Shown here: positions 5,258 through 8,476 of the stretch, piece after piece
Position numbering within the stretch: position 1 is the first letter of the stretch
Layout of the letters: each line of letters opens with the position of its first letter
Assembly: GCA_041685625.1 (NCBI GenBank)
Contig: JAWLFJ010000144.1
Location: forward strand, 1-8,476
Source of the DNA: Albimonas sp041685625
Lineage (GTDB): Bacteria; Pseudomonadota; Alphaproteobacteria; Rhodobacterales; Rhodobacteraceae
Reading direction: 5' to 3'
Length of the DNA: 8,476 nt
Position numbers and translations under genes: made by a program
The notes under the pieces: model-generated
The model's database searches: none
Told to the model about the DNA's origin: nothing
The model's input: the letters and a program-made list of their open reading frames with translations, nothing else

Positions 5258-7236
5258 GAGCACCGACGGCGAGGGGGCTGTTGCCCGCAGGATCGCTCGG
5301 GATCTCGTCGCTTCGACGCGCAGGCCGCCGCCTTGCGCTGCCAGCACTGCTGCTCGCGCTTTCGGCCGGCGGGTCGCCCGGCGAGGACGCGCCCGCCTAT
5401 GTGGGCTCCGAGGCCTGCATCGCCTGCCACGAGGACGCCGCCGCCGCCTGGACGGGCTCGCACCACGCGCTGGCCTGGACGCCGCCCTCGCCCGAGACGG
5501 TCGTGGCGGATTTCGACGGAACGGTGTTCGAGCGCGGCGGCATGACCGCGCGCTTTCGGGTCGAGGGCGACGCTTATCATGTCGCGGTGACCGAGTCCGA
5601 CGGCGTGACCACCGACTACCGCGTGCATTCGGTGGCGGGCATCGAGCCCTTGCAGCAATACCTGCTGCAGGCCGAGCCGGGGCGCCTGCAGAGCTTCGAC
5701 GTGGTCTGGGACAACGAAAAGGGCGGCTGGTTCCACCTCTACCCCGGTCAGGAACTGCCGCCCGATGACGGACTGCACTGGACCGGCCCCTACAAGACCT
5801 GGAACGCTCGCTGCGCGGAGTGCCACGCCACCGGCTACAAGAAGGCCTACGACGCCACGACGCGCAGCGACGCCTCCACCCAGGCCGAGATCGGCGTCGG
5901 CTGCGAGGCCTGCCACGGCCCCGGCCAGGCCCATCTCGACTGGGCGCGGGACACGACACGGGAGCCGCCCGCGGGCTACGGCCTCTCCCAGCCCTTCGCC
6001 ACGACCGAAGCCACGATCCAGCAATGCGCCACCTGCCATTCGCGGCGCGAGGCGCATGACGACGCCTCGCCTCTCCCCGGCACGCCCTATCACGACGCCT
6101 ACGGCCTCGCGCTGCTGCGCCCCGGCGCCTACCACGCCGACGGGCAGATCCTGGACGAAGTCTACGTCTATGGCTCGTTCCTGCAGTCGAGGATGTATGC
6201 GGCCGGCGTCGGCTGCCTGAACTGCCACGACGCCCACAGCGCCGAGCCGGTCGCCGAGGGCAACGCCGTCTGCACGCAATGCCATTCGCCCGCCGGCAAT
6301 CCGGATTTCCCGACGCTGACCTTGGCCGAGTACGACGCGCCCGAGCACCATTTCCACGCGCCGGGCACCGAGGGCGCGCAGTGCAAGTCCTGCCACGCGC
6401 CCGAGCGGGTCTACATGGGCAACGACTGGCGCGCCGACCACTCCTTCCGCATCCCGCGCCCCGACCTCGCCGCCGAAACCGGCGCGCCGGACGCCTGCAC
6501 GACCTGCCACACGGACCGCGACGCGGGCTGGGCGGCGTCGCAGACCGCCGCCCACTTCCCAGAGACTGACAATCGCGGCCCGCATTACGGCCAGACGCTG
6601 GCTGGCGGCCGCAAGAAAGCCGTAGCCGCCGCGGGCGATCTTGCCGCGCTGGCCGCCGATTCGGGTCAGCCCGCCATCGTCCGCGCCACGGCGCTGTGGC
6701 TGCTTGAGACCGCCAACAGCTCCGTTTCCGCAGAACGCGTCGCACCGCTCCTGTCCGATCCCGACCCCCTCATCCGCGCCGCCGCGGTCGGCGCGCAGCG
6801 CATGGCGGAGCCGCAGGACCGGGTGCTGCGGCTCCTGCCGCTTCTGGCCGACCCTGTCCGCACGGTACGCATCGAGGCGGCGAAGGCGCTGCTTGACGTG
6901 CCGATCGCCCGTTTGCCGGATCCCGCTCAGGCCGATCTCGACGCCGCGATGACCGAGTGGCGCGCTGCGCTCGCCAGCCGCCTCGACTTCCCCGAGACGC
7001 ATCTGCAACTGGCCGGCATCGCGCTGACGATGCGCGCCTCGCCCCAGGCCGAGGCCGCGTTCCGCGAGGTGGTCCGCCTCGATCCGCAGCGCAGCGAAGC
7101 CTGGGTGATGCTGGTGCGCATCGCGGCCGCGCTGCGCGGTGCGGGCGCCGCCCGTCTCGTGCTGGACGAGGCGATGGAGTCCGCCCCGGCTGATCCGGCG
7201 CTCATGGCCCTGGACCGTTCCCTCGGCGGGCAATGA
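5242..7236 (+). CDS. Exported octaheme c-type cytochrome with HEAT-like C-terminal domain
   Basis: The 664-residue protein has eight CxxCH heme-attachment motifs, starting at Cys59 (CIACH), 191 (CAECH), 221 (CEACH), 262 (CATCH), 325 (CLNCH), 344 (CTQCH), 381 (CKSCH) and 419 (CTTCH). The block YVGSEACIACH...WTGSHHALAW is typical of the cytochrome c554-like multiheme family. There are many spare histidines for distal ligands. No CxxCK occurs, so it is not a canonical NrfA nitrite reductase. Residues about 465-555 look like HEAT-type helical repeats (LSDPDPLIRAAAVGAQ, then LADPVRTVRIEAAKALLDVP), and about 585-660 resemble tetratricopeptide helices (PQAEAAFREVVRLDP). The N-terminus has an Arg-rich stretch then LALPALLLALSAGG, a secretion signal. 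ATG 5242 overlaps the HAD gene by 16 bases; an in-frame GTG at 5254 would overlap by four (GTGA) and is also plausible. The overlap implies translational coupling. Its redox partner is unknown. Confidence 0.9.
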   Translation: MGGRVRAPTARGLLPAGSLGISSLRRAGRRLALPALLLALSAGGSPGEDAPAYVGSEACIACHEDAAAAWTGSHHALAWTPPSPETVVADFDGTVFERGGMTARFRVEGDAYHVAVTESDGVTTDYRVHSVAGIEPLQQYLLQAEPGRLQSFDVVWDNEKGGWFHLYPGQELPPDDGLHWTGPYKTWNARCAECHATGYKKAYDATTRSDASTQAEIGVGCEACHGPGQAHLDWARDTTREPPAGYGLSQPFATTEATIQQCATCHSRREAHDDASPLPGTPYHDAYGLALLRPGAYHADGQILDEVYVYGSFLQSRMYAAGVGCLNCHDAHSAEPVAEGNAVCTQCHSPAGNPDFPTLTLAEYDAPEHHFHAPGTEGAQCKSCHAPERVYMGNDWRADHSFRIPRPDLAAETGAPDACTTCHTDRDAGWAASQTAAHFPETDNRGPHYGQTLAGGRKKAVAAAGDLAALAADSGQPAIVRATALWLLETANSSVSAERVAPLLSDPDPLIRAAAVGAQRMAEPQDRVLRLLPLLADPVRTVRIEAAKALLDVPIARLPDPAQADLDAAMTEWRAALASRLDFPETHLQLAGIALTMRASPQAEAAFREVVRLDPQRSEAWVMLVRIAAALRGAGAARLVLDEAMESAPADPALMALDRSLGGQ

Positions 7237-7369
7237 GTCCGCCCCGACCTCCACGGTTTGCGCAGGTGAAGTCCTAAACTTGCTGGAAATTCGGCTGGGG
7301 TGCAGCCTTGCTGGGAGGTGACGGAACCCCCTTCGCCGGTTGCCGCCGGCTCCAGCCCGGGAGCACCCC
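7237..7369. other. Spacer between cytochrome gene and IS256 remnant
   Basis: No gene is recognised. Short GC-rich symmetry (GCCGG and CCGGC, about 7338-7353) could form a weak hairpin but lacks a T-run. The left terminal inverted repeat of the IS256 element should lie here, but I cannot place it because the right end of the element is missing for comparison. Confidence 0.3.
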
Positions 7370-8392
7370 ATGAGCAAGAGAGTACCCGCCGTCGATGCGC
7401 ACCGGCGAGACCCTGTCGTCGCTGGTCGAGGGGCGGCTGTCGTCGCCCGACGGGCGCTCGGAGCTGGTGCGGCTCGCCACGCGCCTGATCCTGGAGGAGG
7501 CGCTGGAGGCCGAGACCCGGGACGCGCTGGGGCGGGGCTGCTACGAGCGCGGCGCCGAGGAAGGCCGGGGCTGCCGCACCGGACGGCTGAGGACGGCGGA
7601 GGGGCGATCGAGTTCTCGGCGCCGCAGGTCGCCGGGCGGGATGTGCCCTTCCGCTCGGAGATCCGCGAGCACGCCAGGGGCCGGACGGAGGCGCTGGAGG
7701 AGCTGGCCGTCGAGATGCTGGCGCGGGGGCTGTCGGTGCAGGACATCGAGGACGCCTTCCGCGGCGACGACGGGCGGCTGCTGCTGTCGCGCACGGCGGT
7801 GTCCGAGCTCGGCGAGCAGCTCTGGCGGGACTATCAGGCCTTCGCCGCGCGCGACCTGAGCGAGCACGAGATCGTCTACCTGTTCGTCGACGGCATCGCC
7901 GAGCGGGTCCGCCCCGGCCGGCGCCGCGAGCCGGTGATGGCCGCCCGGGGCTTCACGGCGACCGGGGCGCGGGTCCTGCTGCACCTGACGGCGGGCTCCA
8001 AGGAGGACGCCGAGACGGTGTCCGCCTTCTTCCAGGACATGCGCGCCCGCGGGCTGGGAGACCCGGCCCTGGTGGTCTCGGACGGCGCGCCCGGCGTGAT
8101 CAAGGCGATCGAGACCTGCTTCCCCCGCTCGGCGCGCCAGCGCTGCCTCGCGCACCGCATGCGCAACCTCGCCGCCAAGGTCCCCGAGGACCTCTGGCCG
8201 GAGGTGAAGGCGCGCGTGCAGGCCGTCTACCAGGCCCCGAGCCGGGCCATCGCACGGGACCTCGCGAAGGGCGTCGTCGAGGACTTCGGCCGGGACCTGC
8301 CCTCCGCCGTCGCCTGCTTCGAGGACGACTTCGAGGCCTGCATCGCCCACCTGCGGATGCCCGTGACCCACCGCCGGGCGATCCGGACCACG
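7370..8392 (+). pseudogene. IS256-family transposase, frameshifted and 3'-truncated
   Basis: From ATG 7395 the frame reads MRTGETLSSLVEGRLSSPDG, then LEAETRDALGRG and GRLRTAEG, up to a G4 run at 7601-7604. There the family sequence jumps to the -1 frame and continues as AIEFSAPQV, LAVEMLARGLSVQDIEDAFR, YLFVDGIAERVR, LVVSDGAPGVIKAI and RCLAHRMRNLAAKVP to HRRAIRTT. That order is diagnostic of IS256 (Mutator-type) transposases. Catalytic Asp codons are at 7889-7891 and 8081-8083. The third catalytic residue normally follows the RTTN block, and the sequence leaves the family at about 8392, so it is lost. A missing G at 7601-7604 explains the frameshift. ATG 7370 has a better ribosome binding site (GGAG six bases upstream) but is in another frame, so a second shift near 7394 is possible. 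About 330 of some 400 residues remain, and it is inactive. Confidence 0.88.
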
Positions 8393-8476
8393 GATGACAT
8401 CGACAAGACCTTTGTGCCCTATTGTGCTACCCTTCCGTTGTGCGGTCGACCTCGTGGCGAAGCGCGACGTGTCGGC
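8393..8476. other. Unrecognised DNA joined to the broken IS256 gene
   Basis: Right after the IS256 RTT codons the sequence changes to TGACATCGACAAGACCTTTG and stays locally less GC-rich for about 40 bases (GTGCCCTATTGTGCTACC). The forward frame stays open to the window edge but no longer resembles IS256. It may be the end of another mobile element inserted into, or recombined with, the IS256 copy. Too little is visible to name it. Confidence 0.4.

Noticed and set aside
4913..6745. A 610-codon minus-strand frame over the HAD and cytochrome genes.
   Set aside because: Its translation is almost entirely Arg, Pro, Gly and Ala, as expected for a shadow of GC-rich codons, with no domain.
5242..7236. 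Naming the multiheme protein an ammonia-forming nitrite reductase (NrfA).
   Set aside because: NrfA has five hemes and usually a CxxCK active-site motif. This protein has eight CxxCH motifs, no CxxCK, and a long repeat-like tail.
5140..7794. An 884-codon open frame on the minus strand across the cytochrome gene.
   Set aside because: It is antisense to a clear eight-heme cytochrome, crosses into the IS256 gene and shows no recognisable domain. High GC makes stop codons rare on the opposite strand.
7395..8392. An active IS256 transposase using programmed -1 frameshifting.
   Set aside because: The family is normally single-frame, there is no standard slippery heptamer, and the 3' end with the last catalytic residue is missing, so the copy is dead in any case.

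Overview
The window is high-GC DNA with GC-rich third codon positions. Long antisense open frames run through every real gene. Gene content suggests an alphaproteobacterium, possibly a marine or soil Rhodobacterales/Rhizobiales-type organism; this is inferred from composition and protein style, not from a marker gene. It is an intact chromosomal-type core flanked on both sides by decayed insertion sequences, which is typical of an accessory or rearranged region.

Layout. Positions 1-716 are an IS graveyard: a forward ISL3-type transposase fragment (about 1-365) abuts a reverse IS630-type transposase N-terminus (about 386-608 within a frame at 342-716). An aquaporin Z gene (819-1544, minus) then stands divergent from a Crp/Fnr-family regulator (1744-2448, plus). 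Their shared spacer holds two striking inverted repeats. The first is a perfect 13-bp stem (1587-1624). The second is a 32-bp palindrome (1710-1741) with core TGTTC-N6-GAACA, which overlaps the regulator's ribosome binding site.

Downstream on the plus strand is a compact run of three genes for exported proteins: a type I sulfatase (2599-4125), a HAD-superfamily phosphatase-like hydrolase (4277-5257) and an eight-heme c-type cytochrome with a HEAT-like C-terminus (5242-7236). The last two overlap. A near-copy of the palindrome core, TGTTC-N6-GGACA, lies at 2524-2539 upstream of the sulfatase. This suggests that the Crp/Fnr-like protein controls both itself and the sulfatase-HAD-cytochrome run. 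All three products carry N-terminal secretion signals, so the run looks like a periplasmic hydrolysis-plus-electron-transfer module whose substrate cannot be read from sequence.

The HAD gene carries two compensating single-base shifts (near 4807 and 4980) that scramble about 57 residues, including catalytic motif II, without creating a stop. The right end (7370-8392) is an IS256-family transposase gene that is frameshifted near 7601 and cut off at about 8392, before its last catalytic residue. It is joined to 84 bp of unrecognised DNA. No tRNA, rRNA or CRISPR array was seen.
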